Shown here: positions 45,445 to 58,527 of the stretch, one piece after another
Position numbering within the stretch: position 1 is the stretch's first letter
Layout: every line of letters starts with the position of its first letter
Assembly (NCBI GenBank): GCA_949130495.1
Contig: OX422210.1
Location: forward strand, 29,610,681-29,674,680
Direction of reading: 5' to 3'
DNA from: Sambucus nigra
Taxonomy: Eukaryota > Streptophyta > Magnoliopsida > Dipsacales > Adoxaceae
Length of the DNA stretch: 64,000 bases
Translations under genes and position numbers: made by a program
The notes under the pieces: model-generated
Database searches by the model: none
The model's input: the letters and a program-made list of their open reading frames with translations, nothing else
What the model was told of the DNA's origin: nothing

Positions 45445-46870
45445 GTCGACGTTCTTCGCTCTCTTTTGAAATCTATAGGGTAAAATTTCTAGTGGTTAAC
45501 ATGCAAGCATAATCTAGCTAGTACATGAAGAAAAAATATATATAAAAATTAAAATTGATTAAATTGAAACACAATTAATGTTTAGTCCTTAAGAGCTAAT
45601 TATATTTCGCATTTAGTTCACCTTATTTTTTATTTTGCAAAAATGCCCTGGCTTATTTCTTTGATATTTTTTTCTTAAAGTCTAGTATAAGGGAAAAAAA
45701 TTGAGAGTGTTTTACGTGGTAAGAGATTTTTTGTAACAAAATAATTTTTTTAGATTAAAGGTTAATTGAAAAATTGTTGAGGGACTTTTCTTCGAATAAA
45801 GAGAAGTAACAATTTGAACGAAAATATAGGTTTTAACATAATTAATATATTAAGGTGTGCTCCCATTTTTTATGTCCTTTTTTCTTTAGTGATTAATCTA
45901 GTCAAGTCTGCAGCAAACAACATCCCTTATAAAATATCTTTATTCTAAATAAGGCTTCTCTTTTGGAAAAAAAAAATTCTCTAGAAATTGAAAAATAAGC
46001 AAAAACCACTGTGAACCACAATAATAAAACCTTCTATTTTTTATATGGAAGATACCAATACATAAAAACAGTGCGGTAAAATGCTACGCTAGGGTTAAAA
46101 ATTGTAATTATATTGATAACGTGCAAATAAGAATCAGGAGATGGGCATAACTTTTGTGTCGTTGTGCATGATGAGGTATTTTGCTAAACATTATTGAAGG
46201 AAACAATTCCAAAATAGAAATACATATATACAGAGAAACTATACTTTACATAGAAGGTTAATATAAAATATGTTTCTTTCTCCATGATAATAAAGTCGGT
46301 TGTGACAATAAGACAAGGAAATTTGATATTCTTACGCAAATAATAATTCTCAAAAAGATTATGGACAATAAAAAAGGAAAATAGGTTGTAATAAACCCCA
46401 AAATTTTAATCTTAATAACATTAGATCTTCCACTCGTTCAGGACTATGAAAATTTTCGCAATTGTTTTTACCTTTTCGTTAGTGCTTGTAAGAGCCTTAG
46501 GGGAGCTTTTTCTCCTAATTTCTAATAAAATTGTTTTTTTAAAAAAAGATCAGATCTTCCACAAATAGTATTTCTAAAAAATAGTATGAATATCATTTAC
46601 TATTAACATCAAATTCCTAAAAGAATGATAGAGCGATAAGAGAGGATTCAAGGTTTGGATATATTGTCCATTCTATATATAACAGTTATTAATATCTAAT
46701 TCTATGTGGAGAGATTACCTAAAGTGTTGTACTATCTTTTAAATTGCGTGCAAACTACCATTACGACATACAATACTACTTATAAACACATTACCAAATA
46801 AAAATGTAAAAACACCCGAATGGATTTAAAGTCAAGTGAAACTTCTAGAGTGTAAAAAGGGATAGAGGGA
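45445..46870. other. Upstream region of TAXIMIN-like pseudogene, copy III
   Basis: Non-coding. The mini upstream frames and the TATA-like stretch are still visible near 45510-45545. It includes the 830-bp segment (about 45721-46545), but here without the long G run, which is a short G tract followed by AGCTTTTT. Confidence 0.5.
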
Positions 46871-47632
46871 TAATGATTTTTTTTTTTGATAAGTAAATGA
46901 TATATAACAAAACCATCGCTAAGGGAGCGAACCCGTATACAGGAAGTATACAAAAAACGAAAGGAACAAGAACAATGGGAGGAGACTAAACAAAATCCCG
47001 CATAGAAAGCCAGCCTACGTCATAGAGTGTAACCCGTCGACAAACTCAATGACCTCCTGAGTCGAGACGACGAATCTATCCTTCCTCCAACTAAGAAGCG
47101 TGCTCAAAAATATAAAACGAATCCTCGAGGGAGCCGTCTCAATACCATCAAAGCATCTCGCATTCCTTTCCTTCCAAATAGTCCAAAATATACAATGTGG
47201 AACTAAACGCCACACACTCTTATCCCCCGACCATCCCCACGGCGGTCTCCACCCATCAAGGAGAGCCCTAACAGTCCCTGGCATAATCCAAGTGGTACTA
47301 GAAATGGCAAAAAACAATTCCCACAACCCTCTCGTCACCTTACAATGAAGAAGAAGATGATTGGTCTTTTCCTCCTCCTCCTTACATAACCAACATCGAC
47401 TCGCCAGACGGTATCTTCTCATTTGAAGGTCCTCAAGAGTCAAGATAGCCTACCTAGCTGCAGTCCACACAAAGAACCTCACCTTCTGTGGCGCCTTCAC
47501 CTTCCAAATACTCTTCCAAGGGAAGAGATCCCTAGTATTCCTCCTACCGCTCAGAATCTCATAGTACCCTCTGACCGAGAACACCCCTGTCCCTCCCCCC
47601 CTCCACTTAGGGGAATCCTCTCTAACACCTGG
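46871..47632 (-). mobile_element. 5'-truncated L1 LINE fragment, copy III
   Basis: A poly(T) start (poly(A) on the minus strand) at about 46871-46882, then the L1 3' UTR as at 35046-35171, then the zf-RVT region (47443-47015) with C-W-L-C ... H-L-L-L-H-C. An in-frame stop (CAG to TAG) precedes it near 47452. No target duplication: compared with copy II about 22 bp of target (GAACATGAATTATAAATATT region) are missing. It is independent of the L1 at 33932, at another site and in the opposite orientation. Confidence 0.85.
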
Positions 47633-47948
47633 AATTTTACTATCAAAAATGCGCTTTGAAAATTGATGTATTCCGTTCTAAATTAAAAGTTCACTATTCG
47701 TTTTTTGATTGTTTCAAATTAAGGGTTCATTTTCCTTTTTTTGGACATAATGAACCATTCAAGTTCCACAATTGTGAACAATTGTTAACCACCGCCGTTG
47801 ATTGAGTGTTTCCTTAATCTGTACAAAAAAATATATGAACTCTTAATTTGGAACGGACAAATTATGAGTTATATATATTTATATATATATATATATATAT
47901 ATATCAAATGTTGTCTTGTAAGTAATAAGCATTAGGGTTTAGGTAATG
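47633..47948. other. Continuation of upstream region, copy III
   Basis: Matches 29378-29718, including a TA run at about 47880-47903. Non-coding. Confidence 0.6.
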
Positions 47949-47953
47949 GGGAG

Positions 47954-50754
47954 AAATAGAAAAAGAAAACTAAAGAGATTTTTTATTCTTGGTTTTATTC
48001 TCTTCTCTTTCTTTATACAAGATAAATGATATATTTATAAGGACTCTACCAAGCTATTAGTTACACGGATAAGTAACAGATTCAAATTCAAATGGCAGCT
48101 ACAAATGTCGAGAGAAATAAGGCCCCCTCAAGTTGAAGGTGGTTTGGAAAAAACCTTCAACTTGTCTCGCAAAAACTGAAAGTGATGAGATGACAGTCCC
48201 GTGGTCATAAGGTCAGCAACCTGCAAATCAGTGGGAATAAACTTTACTTGAATATCACATCGAGCAACTTTGTCCCGAACAAAATGGAAATCAATCTCAA
48301 CATGTTTTGAACGGGCATGAAAGATTGGGTTTGGATAGAGATACATAGCACCGATACCGAGCTAAAAAAATAATGACTCAAGCCACGTGATTTCAGACGC
48401 TGCATCGACAAGAGCTTTGTACTCAGACTCGGTGGAGGAACAAGCAACGGTGCGTTGCTTACGAGATGCCCACGAGATAAGATTGGAGCCGAGATAGATT
48501 GCATAACCGTCGGTGGATTTGCGATCGTCTACACAACCCGCCCAATCAGAGTCGGAATAAGCTTGTAATTCACAACTGGGTGATTTTGAGATGAGAAGAC
48601 CATGTGAGATAGTGTGCTTTAGATCGCGGAGAATTCATTTTACAACTATCCAATGGGCTTCGGTGGGACTATGCATAAACTGGCACACTTTGTTTACCGA
48701 ATAAGCTAAGTTCGGACGAGTTAAGGTATTGTAAGGCCCCAACAAATTGGTGAAACGTGGTTGGATCTGGGAATGGAGAACAACCACACTTTGATAATTT
48801 ATCCAAAGAGGAAATTAGTGTTTGGATAGGCTTGGAAGTGTTCATGCCTATTTTCTTAAGAAGATCCGTCATATATTGACATTGGGAGAGCACGAGTCCA
48901 GAGGGATGAGGAATGACAGCAATACCCCAAAAATAATGAAGTTGGCCGAGATCCTTGATTGAGAATTCACTGCCCATGGTCTGAATTAGAGATTGAATAT
49001 GAGTAGCATTATTTGCAGTGATTAGGAGGTCGTCAACATAAATCAGGACATATATTTTTATATCATGATTTGGGGACGTAATACGCGATGCCAGCATTCC
49101 GATGAAGCGGACGTAGAGTGAATGGGTGTCGATGCTTGCAAGGAGTACAATCCATCTTTACTCGGCCCGGAAAGGAGAGTTTTCCGTGTTGCCTGATCCT
49201 TTACAAAAAAATGGGTGTGGTGAAATTCAAAAAACAAATTATTATCTTAGGCAAATTTTTGAACAGAGAGAAGTGGTTTTGTAATTTCAGGAACATATAA
49301 AACATCAGATAATTTAAAACGAGTAGTTGGAGATTGAATATTTGAGGAACCAATGCTAGAAATGTGCAAGCCCTTACCATCACCCACATGGAGTTGTTCA
49401 GTACCATGATTGTCAGTAGGTTGGGAAAGTGCGGTAAAGTCTAGAGTAACATGGTGAGTGGCACCTGTGTCGGGAAATCAATTGAGTTGTGGCGATCCCT
49501 GTTAATGGGTTGTCAAATGGGCATGAGGGTTGTTGGTGTGAGTGTACCGATGATAGCATTTAGCAGCAGTGTGATGAAGCCCATTACAGATTTGGCACCG
49601 AATTCTATTATCACGTTGCGGGTGAATCAGATTAGTGTGGGAGATTGGGTGGTGTGGTTCATAAGATCTGTTTCCATAGCGAGCACGAGCAGGGGAACCA
49701 CGGTTGAAACGACCACGACCACGGTTGGATGGACCATTATGGCGATCAATATTAGACTCTCCATGATGGATAAGATGAGATGTAGGTGGGGATGAATTTG
49801 TGGTACTTATTGAAGAAATGTTGAGAGATGACAGTGTGTTGGAGTAAAGGAACTCGTGGCTGAGGAGTAGGCCATGTAACTCAGAGAATGAGACGGGTTC
49901 TGCACGAGCAGCTAAGGTAGTAACCAAGTCTTTGAAATCAGAATGAAGACCTTTAAATATGTTGATATTGAAGTCTTCGGTGGAAATTGGACGACCGACG
50001 GTCGGCATAACTCTTTGCACGCTGAAGATATTGAGAAACCGTTAGCCCCCCTGGCTTAAGTTTTGTAAGTTTATATGAATGGTGAGAATGCGGGTGTTGG
50101 ACGGAGAGGGTAAGGCTGCCGTCAACGCATCCCACACCTCCTTAGAGGTTGTGAGTCCAACTACCAATGGAATCACGTCATCAGAAAGGGAGGAAAGAAT
50201 TGTGCTAAGAAGGAATTGGTCTTGCTGGACCTAGAGCTGAAATGCAGGATTAGTTTGAAGTTCCCCCTGACCTTCAATAGTTATTTGGGCAGGAGGACAA
50301 AGATGTGATCCGTCAATGAATCCAAGCAGATTCCAGGCTCGAAGAAATGGAATTAATTGAGTTTTTCGGAAAAGATAGTTGGTGCAGTTAAGTTTTAATG
50401 AGACAAAATGATGGGCACTGTTAAAAGAGGAAGATAGAATACGTGATGGGTTGGGAGAGTTTTTAGCAGTGGAAGGAGAGATCCCAGATGTCGTTGAACC
50501 CTCAGACATGATGGACAAAAACAATTGAGGCTCTAAAATAAAAATAGAACAAGAAAACTAAAGAGAATTTTTACTATTGGTTTTATTCTCTTCTCTTTCT
50601 TTATACAGGCTAAAGGATATATTTATAAGGAGTCTACCAAGCTATTAGTTTCACGGATAAGTAACAGATTCAAATTCAAATGGCAGATATAATTGTGGAG
50701 AGAAATAAGGCACACAGGTGCAATTATGATATGCTGTTAGGATAGGTGTTAATA
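47954..50754 (-). mobile_element. Ale-like copia element, copy III (large internal deletion)
   Basis: Left LTR starts 47954 (its inner end is lost, joining directly to the polypurine tract at 48121). Right LTR is 50542-50754 with GGAAG at 50755-50759; the left duplication is mutated to GGGAG. Blocks: RNase H 48504-48128; RT end with Y-V-D-D near 49040 (49097-48669); then a jump from RT to GAG-pre-integrase at about 49075, deleting about 3 kb; zinc knuckle and gag 50020-49502; gag N-terminus 50524-50231. It uniquely keeps about 130 bp of gag (50218-50350) that copies I, II and IV have lost. Confidence 0.92.
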
Positions 50755-50759
50755 GGAAG

Positions 50760-51345
50760 AATCATAATTATGATCGCGGTACAGAGGGAGATGTAGTTGT
50801 GATCTCGGTTACGATGATTTTCTATAGTGTCACGGAGGTGGATGTAGTGATCCTATGTTTTAAAACGTAATCAAAAGTATGAGATAAGGCAATGAAATAA
50901 GATAAATAGGAGAAAATTAAGATAAGAAATTCAATAATTTAAGAAAATGAGATACCATACTAAAATATTAATAGACCATTGTGGGTTTGATTTACTCTTT
51001 TTATTCTTGTTTGTCTACATATATATAGATAAATAAATAATTTGTAAAAAACAGTTACATTTAAATAATTTATTAGGAAATGGTAGAAATGGTATAGTAT
51101 AATGGAATACAAAATAGAATAAGAATTGAATCCCCAAAACTAAATGGTTAGCACAATTTTTTTCGAACATAACATTGGCAGATATAAAGGTTTTATACAA
51201 TGTCTTACTGGGGGTATTTTACTTTTAGAAAAAAATAACAAATTATAGTCATGCTCAACTCTAAGGCAAAATGGTTTGTATTCAATCAACTCAAAGTGTA
51301 GCTTTGGGGAAGATTGGAATACCTATACTGTTGCTTTAGTCTTCA
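50760..51345. repeat. Spacer S, copy III
   Basis: Same as 35569-36166. It ends abruptly at 51345, joining the tail of the old copia remnant, so T, U and most of V (about 4 kb) are deleted here. Confidence 0.7.
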
Positions 51346-51540
51346 ATTTAATTAACTAACAATCGCCATGTTGGAAAGCTGTAGAGATCCTAAGATCCAG
51401 GTTAAAATGGACGACTTATATATACGTGTGACTTAGTAAGAACTAAGGAGATGTCTTAATCCTTACCATTTTTATTATGAGACAGTGTACATATTCCACG
51501 AGAATCATTATAACTTTTTCATAATTATATATCTTGATAT
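51346..51540 (+). repeat. Tail of old copia remnant, copy III
   Basis: Matches 40168-40356. Only the non-coding 3' tail of the remnant survives. Confidence 0.6.
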
Positions 51541-53235
51541 GAAGTGGAATTGGAACGATAGTGTTAACAACATTTAGTCAAGCATAAAGAATGATATCGA
51601 GAAAGTAGGTAAGCAAGTTTTAGGTGAGACTAAAGGAAAAAGATTCATTAAAAAAGAGACTTGGTGGTTGAATGAGGAAGTGCAAAAGATAATACAAGAG
51701 AAACGAGTAAGCTTTAAAGATTGGGAAAAGAGTAAAAATCAAGAAGATTTAAAAAATATAAGATCTTAAAAAGTGAAGTAAAAAATGTTATTAAAAATGC
51801 GCAACAGAACGCACTACATAGTCTTTATAATAAATTAGGTACCAAAGAAGGTGAAAAGGAAATATGTAAATTAGCAAATAAAGATAGAATGACAAGGGAT
51901 ATGGGTCCAGTTAAGCGTATTAAAGACATAAATCAAAATATATAAATTAAACAAAGAAATTTTAGATCGATGGGAAGAGTATTTTCAAGGACTATGGAAT
52001 GAAGAGTATCCAAAAAAAGATGTCGAGAACATTGAACCGAATATAAGAATGGTATTCCTGATTACTGAAAAAGAAGTAGATATATTAGTAAGGAAAAAAG
52101 GAAAGAATAAAGCGGTTGGCCCGGATAAAATACCCATAGTGGTGTGGAGAACCCTTGGAAGTATAAGGATAAAATGGTTAACATGCTTATTTAATAAAAT
52201 TTTACGAGAAGAAAACCTGCCAAATGAGTGGAGGAAAAATGCCATAACACTTTTGTATAAAAATAAAGGGAATATACAAAACTGCAGTAATTATAGAGGA
52301 ATCAAACTGATGAACCACACTATGAAATTATGGGAAAAGTTATAGAACAAAGATTAAGAAATGAGTCAACTATTTCGGACAATCAATTTGGATTTATGCT
52401 AGGGCGATCCACCACAAAATCTATTTACTTATTACGATAGTTGATAGAGAAATATAGAAGTAAGAATAAAAATTTATATATGATCTTGATAGATTTAGAA
52501 AAGGCTTATGATAGAGTAACTAGAGATTTAACTTGGTGGGATTTAAGGAGGAAAAGAATCCCTATGAGTTATATTAAAGTTATTTAAGATATGTATAATA
52601 ACACAAAAACTTGAGTAAGGACTGTATGTGGAGAAACTAATGACTCTACGATTTAAGTGGGTTTACATCCACGATCGACCTTAAGTCGTTATTTAATTGT
52701 CGTATTTTTAGATGAGATTACTAAGGACATGCAAGAAGATGTCATGTCGTTTGCGGATGATATAATTTTAGTAGACACTTCAAAGGAAGGCTTAGCAATG
52801 AGGATAGGTACTTGGGGAAAAGCCTGAGATTCTAAGGGACTCAAAATCAGTAGAAATAAAACAGAATTTATGGAATGTAAAATTAATAATGAGGCGTCGG
52901 GTAACATAATGTTAAATATTGAAGAAGAAGTGATAAATCAATCTTTATATATCTAGGTTCAATGTTACAAAGTAGACTTAGGTGATATGAACATGTGTTG
53001 AGTATACCAGTAGAGGCTCATATAGCAAGAGGACGATTTTTAGAAATAGAGGGTAAAAGAGAAAGAGGTCGCACTAAGCTATCGTGGGAGGACATTATTT
53101 GGAGAGATCTTAAGGAATTAAACTTGAATGATAATGTTGCACACAATAGATTAAAATGAAAAAGGAGAATCCATGTGGCCGACCCCATATTGATGGGATT
53201 AAGGCAAGGATGATGACGATGATGATGATATGTTC
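51541..53235 (+). pseudogene. RTE-type LINE, copy III (to the 3' end)
   Basis: Same element as 40357-42045. RT motifs: K-A-V-G-P-D-K-I-P (52106), N-E-W-R-K-N-A-I-T (52224), N-Y-R-G-I-K-L-M (52289), D-L-E-K-A-Y-D-R-V (52492), F-A-D-D-I-I-L (about 52751). The 3' tail GATGATGATGATG is at 53218-53230. Stops and frameshifts differ in part from copy II. Confidence 0.82.
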
Positions 53236-54818
53236 AAGTGTGTTATTGCGTTATACTCTTCATAGAAATAAGGCCACTTTTGTGAGAATTTTGAATGCTT
53301 AATTCTCTAAAACACTCATAGAAATAGGTTTTCAAGGCCAAAATGAACACAATAAGAACCAATTATGCTTGAGGGGGAACTATGTAACTTATATTGTCTT
53401 GGTTGACAAGAACTAGGGGAAGTTCAAAGTCTCTAACTACTTATTCAGATGTAGTTAGTCTTCACTTTTCATTCTTCGGGGGGTGGGGTGGGGTAGGGTT
53501 GTTGGAAATGGTTTATTAATGAACATGTCAGGGGAAACTTCGTTGCCAAATTCAGGTGGGAGACACATTCCAAATTTAGTAGTACCACCTAAAAATATGT
53601 TCTCTAATTCGAGGAGAACAATTTGGTATAGTCACATGTCAAAAACCAGTAAGTATTGAATGAGACAATTGTCTTTAAAGATACTCACTTGAGTTGATAA
53701 AAAAAAGAAAACTTTGTATAATAACACCTTGTCTCACATAGGAAAAATAATTAAACCTGAAGAGTTAATATACTACTGGATGGGCACTCCTTGGTTGGAG
53801 CAAAGGAACCCCACTTTTATGGAGTGGAGATAACTTACGTTTGCGTGCAGGCCGCTGCCTATCGTGTGGACCAACTCCACTAGGGCGGGCTCGAGCCTAG
53901 CCTTGAACCTCAATGGATTATTTGATTTATTTGCAAAATTTCATTTATAATTTCTAGTTCGGATTAACCCCAACCCATGATAGAAATGTGTTTGAGCATT
54001 TACTGAGTCAGATTGGCTCATTTACAAAATGGGTCGAGTTTTATTTTACTGGGCTTTTGAAATTGGTTGAAAATTATTGGTCATAAGGACAAAAGCCATG
54101 TCAAATCGTGATTTTATTTTTTTTGACGGTCTGTTCATTGAAAAACCACACTAAACAGACAATGTGACTGTTTAAATGGTCACGATAAAGTCTGTAAAAG
54201 TCGTTAGGCCTACCATAAATCCTCACATAATTTTTTTGACTTTTTCTGTCCCTACGACGACTACAATTGTTTTTTTCATAGGGACAAAAAATCTATTCTA
54301 TTTTATGAGACAATAGCTCACAACATTGCGCACCATGAAGGGAGCAAAATGTTTTAAGAACACAACATGAATTCACAGGGTTAGGAGTATTTGTCTATAC
54401 TCAATTTAGACATTGTATAAAAGAATTTATAGATTTTTTTATTATTGTTCATACATTTTGTTTTTATATCCAGAATAACAATTATTTTTTTAGGATAAAA
54501 ACTTGTTCAGCCATAAAGAAATTGACACTACACAGTAAAGCCTACTTTTTAATGTGAAGTCCAAGAAAGAATACGTGATTCAAAATTATAGAAGGGACAC
54601 GTAGATTTTTTTACGATTTTTGCTCTTGATGAGTCTCTACAATTTCAACATTGATTGACTCTTGCAATGACCATTTTATTTTTGAAAATGAGGATATTCT
54701 ATGAGGTTAAGTAGCATTCTCTTTTATAAAAGGTAATACCAAATTAAAATTCCTTTTGTTCAAAAACCTACTACATATCTATCTTCAAGTCTACAATGAA
54801 CAAGGTTTAGCATATATA
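53236..54818. repeat. Linker and spacer Q, copy III
   Basis: Shared with copies I and II, and closer to copy I over most of its length. No supported gene. Confidence 0.5.
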
Positions 54819-54902
54819 ACATAAACACCATATGTTTAAAACGACTACAATGAAAAATAAATGGTTATTTACATTTTGGATGGCATTTGTTCTTGTTTTT
54901 TG

Positions 54903-54949
<47 letters not shown>
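54819..54949. repeat. Unit flank and (TA)n, copy IV
   Basis: Matches 26656-26746, then a TA run at about 54907-54949. Confidence 0.75.
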
Positions 54950-54951
<2 letters not shown>

Positions 54952-55332
54952 AGGCTCCCTAACACACCTCATTAAAAATAACTTTGGCCATACCATTTTT
55001 TTAAATGGTAAAAAATAATAATTGAGTTGATATGTTTTATATGGGTTCATGATATTTCACTATGCCCCTGTAAAAATATTCAGCTCAAAATAATGTATTT
55101 TGTTCTTTTTAGAAATAGGTAAAAAAACTGACAATTTTAAAGGGTAAAAACTATTAGTTTTTTGACCTATTTTTAAAAAAAACAAAAAACATCATTTCCA
55201 ATTGATTTTTTTATGGGGGTACACTTAAATATCACGAACCCATATAAAAATTATCATCTCAAATTTATATTTTTTACTATTTTAAAAATGAATATGTTCA
55301 TAGGTATGTTGATAGGAAGAATGTTGGAGATC
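54950..55332. mobile_element. Foldback MITE, copy IV
   Basis: Same MITE as 20869-21252 and 43730-44102. Its right end is followed by a (CT)n tract at about 55339-55366 and then (TA)n to 55426, unlike copy I where TA follows directly. Confidence 0.78.
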
Positions 55333-55339
55333 ATAACTA

Positions 55340-55426
<87 letters not shown>
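55333..55426. repeat. Compound (CT)n(TA)n microsatellite
   Basis: About 14 CT units followed by about 30 TA units. Frames through it read low-complexity Ser-Leu and Tyr-Ile and are not genes. Confidence 0.92.
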
Positions 55427-55429
<3 letters not shown>

Positions 55430-56041
55430 TTGAGTGAGTGTTGGTGACATATAGTTACTTGAGTGTTGGTGACATATAGTTTCAGAAATATGCATAATTT
55501 AATTTTACAGCTATACAAATTTATTTTTAGAAGAAAGTAATAAACATTTGATTGGTATAAAGGTCATTTTCAAATCCAAATATAATAAACATTAAATAAT
55601 TAGTTTTTTTTCAACCTTTTTATTTAAAGAATATTTTATGCTTTGATGCTACATCCAAGTTACACAAGGAACAATAGTTATACTATTTTTACATACTCAA
55701 AGAAAGTACGTGGTGAAGTTTTAATTGACAAAAGTTTATTGAAAAAATATGAGGGAAAGGACTGAAATGAACATGCTATTCACTTTTTACTTCACTTACA
55801 ATTATCCAATTAACCTAAACAAAGTATGATAAGAAAAAAAATAAAGAAGTTTCTACGATGATTTTTCAATCTTCTTATCAATCATATAAAGCTCATTCAA
55901 TAACACCATTGTCACACCATTTGATACTATGAGACTAAATTTTTTTGTAACCGACTAACATAAAGGAAAGAAAGCTACTTGAAAATGAGTATAGATAATA
56001 CTAGTAGTAGTAGTTGTAGTAGTAGTAATAAAATAATAAAT
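55427..56041. other. 3' flank of TAXIMIN-like gene, copy IV
   Basis: Near-identical to 26833-27438. Non-coding. Confidence 0.55.
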
Positions 56042-56500
56042 CTAACAAGGGACACATGAGATGAACCACCGCATGACGTGAATAGGTGCCTTGATTATCT
56101 CTAAAGCCCAGTCCCCTACCACCGTAATGCACGAGTCAGGCGGGAATACAAGAATCGTCAATGCCCTGCATACATATATTACACACAAACATTTATATAA
56201 AGTAATTCTAAGTTGTCCCAATATAGCGTCACGATATTGTTGGTGGTTGTGTCGACAAAATAAGATGCATTATTGTTTCAATTGTTGTATCAGTAAAACT
56301 GTGTCCTCGTACAATGATTGAATATAATAAAGAACATTTCACTAAGTTTCATATGTAATCAAATAACTAGAGAGAGGTGGAGAGACTGACCATGCGATCC
56401 AGATGATGACGCCGAACATGGAGACGTGGATGGCAACAAATGCGAAAGGCAAACCCAAGAGAAAACCCAAAGGCTTACAAACTCCGTCCTCAGTACACAT
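56042..56500 (-). CDS. TAX-like: TAXIMIN-like small peptide gene, copy IV (two exons)
   Basis: Exon 1 is 56500-56391 and exon 2 is 56165-56042, with an intron from GT (56390) to AG. The 77-residue frame is intact, with F-V-A as in copy II and F-I-S-C-V-P-C as in copy I. A 4-bp loss just inside the intron (CGCA unit) leaves the AG acceptor in place. The conserved exon lengths (110 and 124 nt) in copies I, II and IV, when nearby neutral DNA has indels, favour real coding history. Confidence 0.7.
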
Positions 56501-58312
56501 GTCGACGTTCTTCGCTCTCTTTTGAAATCTCTAGAGTAAAATTGCTAGTGGTTAACACGCAAGCATAATCCAGCTAGTACATGAAGTAAATATATATATA
56601 TAAAAATCAAATCTGATTAAATTTAAGTACAATTAATGTTTAGTCCTTAGGAGCTAATTATATTTTGCATTTAGTTCACCTTATTTTACGTTTTGCAAAA
56701 ATGCCCTGATTATTTCTTTGATAATTTTTTCTTAAAGTCTAGTATAAGAGAAAAATATTTGTGAGTGTTTTATGTGGTAAGAGATTTTTTGGAACAAAAT
56801 AATTTTTTTAGACTAAAGGTTAATTAAAAAATTGTCGAGGGACTTCTCTTCGAATAAACTGAAGTAACAATTTGAAATAAAATATAAGTTTTAACATAAT
56901 TAATATATTAAGGTGTGCTCCCAGTTTTGTATGTCCTTTTTTGTTTAGTGATTAGAGTTGTAGTACTACAGTCAAGTCTGCAGCAAACAACATCCCTTAT
57001 AAAATATCTTTGTTCTAAATAAGGCTTCTCTTTTGGAAAAAAAAAAACTCTCTAGAAATAGAAAAATAAGCAAAAACCGCTGTGAACCACAATAATAAGA
57101 CCTTTTATTTTTTATATGGAAAATACCAATACATAAAAAACAGTGCGGTAAAACAATACGCTAGTGTTAAAAATTGTAATTATATTGACAACGTGCAAAC
57201 AAGAATCAGTAGATGGGCAGAACATTTGTGTCGTTGCACATGATGAGGTATTTTGCTAAACATCATTGAAGGAAACAATTCCAAAATAGAAATACATATA
57301 TACAAAGAAACTATACTTTACATAGAAGATTAATATAAAATATGTTTCTTTCTCCATGATAATAAAGTCGGCGGTGACAATAAAATAAGAAAATGTGATA
57401 TTCTTACACAAATAATAATTCTCAAAAAGATTATGGACAATAAAATAGGAAAACAGGTTGTAAAAAACCCCAAAATTTTAATCTTAATAACAAATCTTCC
57501 ACTCGTTCAAGACTACGAAAATTTTCGTAATTTTTTTTACCTTTTCGTTAGTGCTTATAAGAGCCTTGGGGGGGGGGGGGGGGGGGTCTCCTAATTTCTA
57601 ATAAAATTGTTTTAAAAAAAAAAAAGATCAGATCTTCCACAAATAGTATTTCTAAAAAATAATATGAATCTCATTTACTATTAACATCAAATTCCTAACA
57701 GAATGATAGAGCGATAAGAGAGGATTCAAGCTTTGGATGTATTGTCCATTCTATATATAACAGTTATTAATATCTAATTCTATGTGGTGAGATTACCTAG
57801 AGTATTGTACTATCGTTTAAATTGCGTGCAAACTACCATTAAAACATACAATACTACTTATAAACACATGACCAAATAAAAATGTAAAAACACCCGAATG
57901 GATTTAAAGCCAAGTGAAAGTTCTAGAGTGTAAAAAGGGATAGAGGGATAATGATTTTTGAACATCAATTATAAATATTGACACCTTGAATTGTACTATA
58001 AAAAATGTGCGTTGAAAATTGATTTATTCCGTTCCAAATTAAAAGTTCACTCTTCGTTTTGAGTTTGTTTCAAATTAAGGGTTCATTTTCCTTTTTTTGG
58101 ACATAATGAACCATTCATGTTCCACAATTGTGAACAATAGTTAACCACCGCCGTTGATTGAGTGTTTCCTTAATCTATATAAAATAAATATATGAACTCT
58201 TAATTTGGGACGGACAAAATATGAGATATATATATATATTTCAATTTGTTTTATTATTGAAGTCAAACGTTGTCTTGTAAGTAATAAGAAGTAAATTACT
58301 CAATGCTAAATG
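56501..58312. other. Upstream region of TAXIMIN-like gene, copy IV
   Basis: Matches 27904-29718 closely, with the 830-bp segment at about 56772-57620 and a 19-base G run near 57568-57586. A TATA-like stretch and the mini upstream frames lie near 56565-56605. Non-coding. Confidence 0.55.
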
Positions 58313-58527
58313 GGAAGAAATAGAACAAGAAAACTGTAGAGATTTTTTATTCCTAGTTTATTCCCTTCTCTTTCTTTATACTAAAGAAAAACTTTAATTC
58401 AAATGGCACGGATAAGTAACAGATAAGTAACAGATTCAATTACAAATGGTAGGTACAAATGTGGAGAGAAATAATGCACACAGGTGCTGTTATGATACGC
58501 TGTTAGGATAGGTGTTAATAGGCCCCC

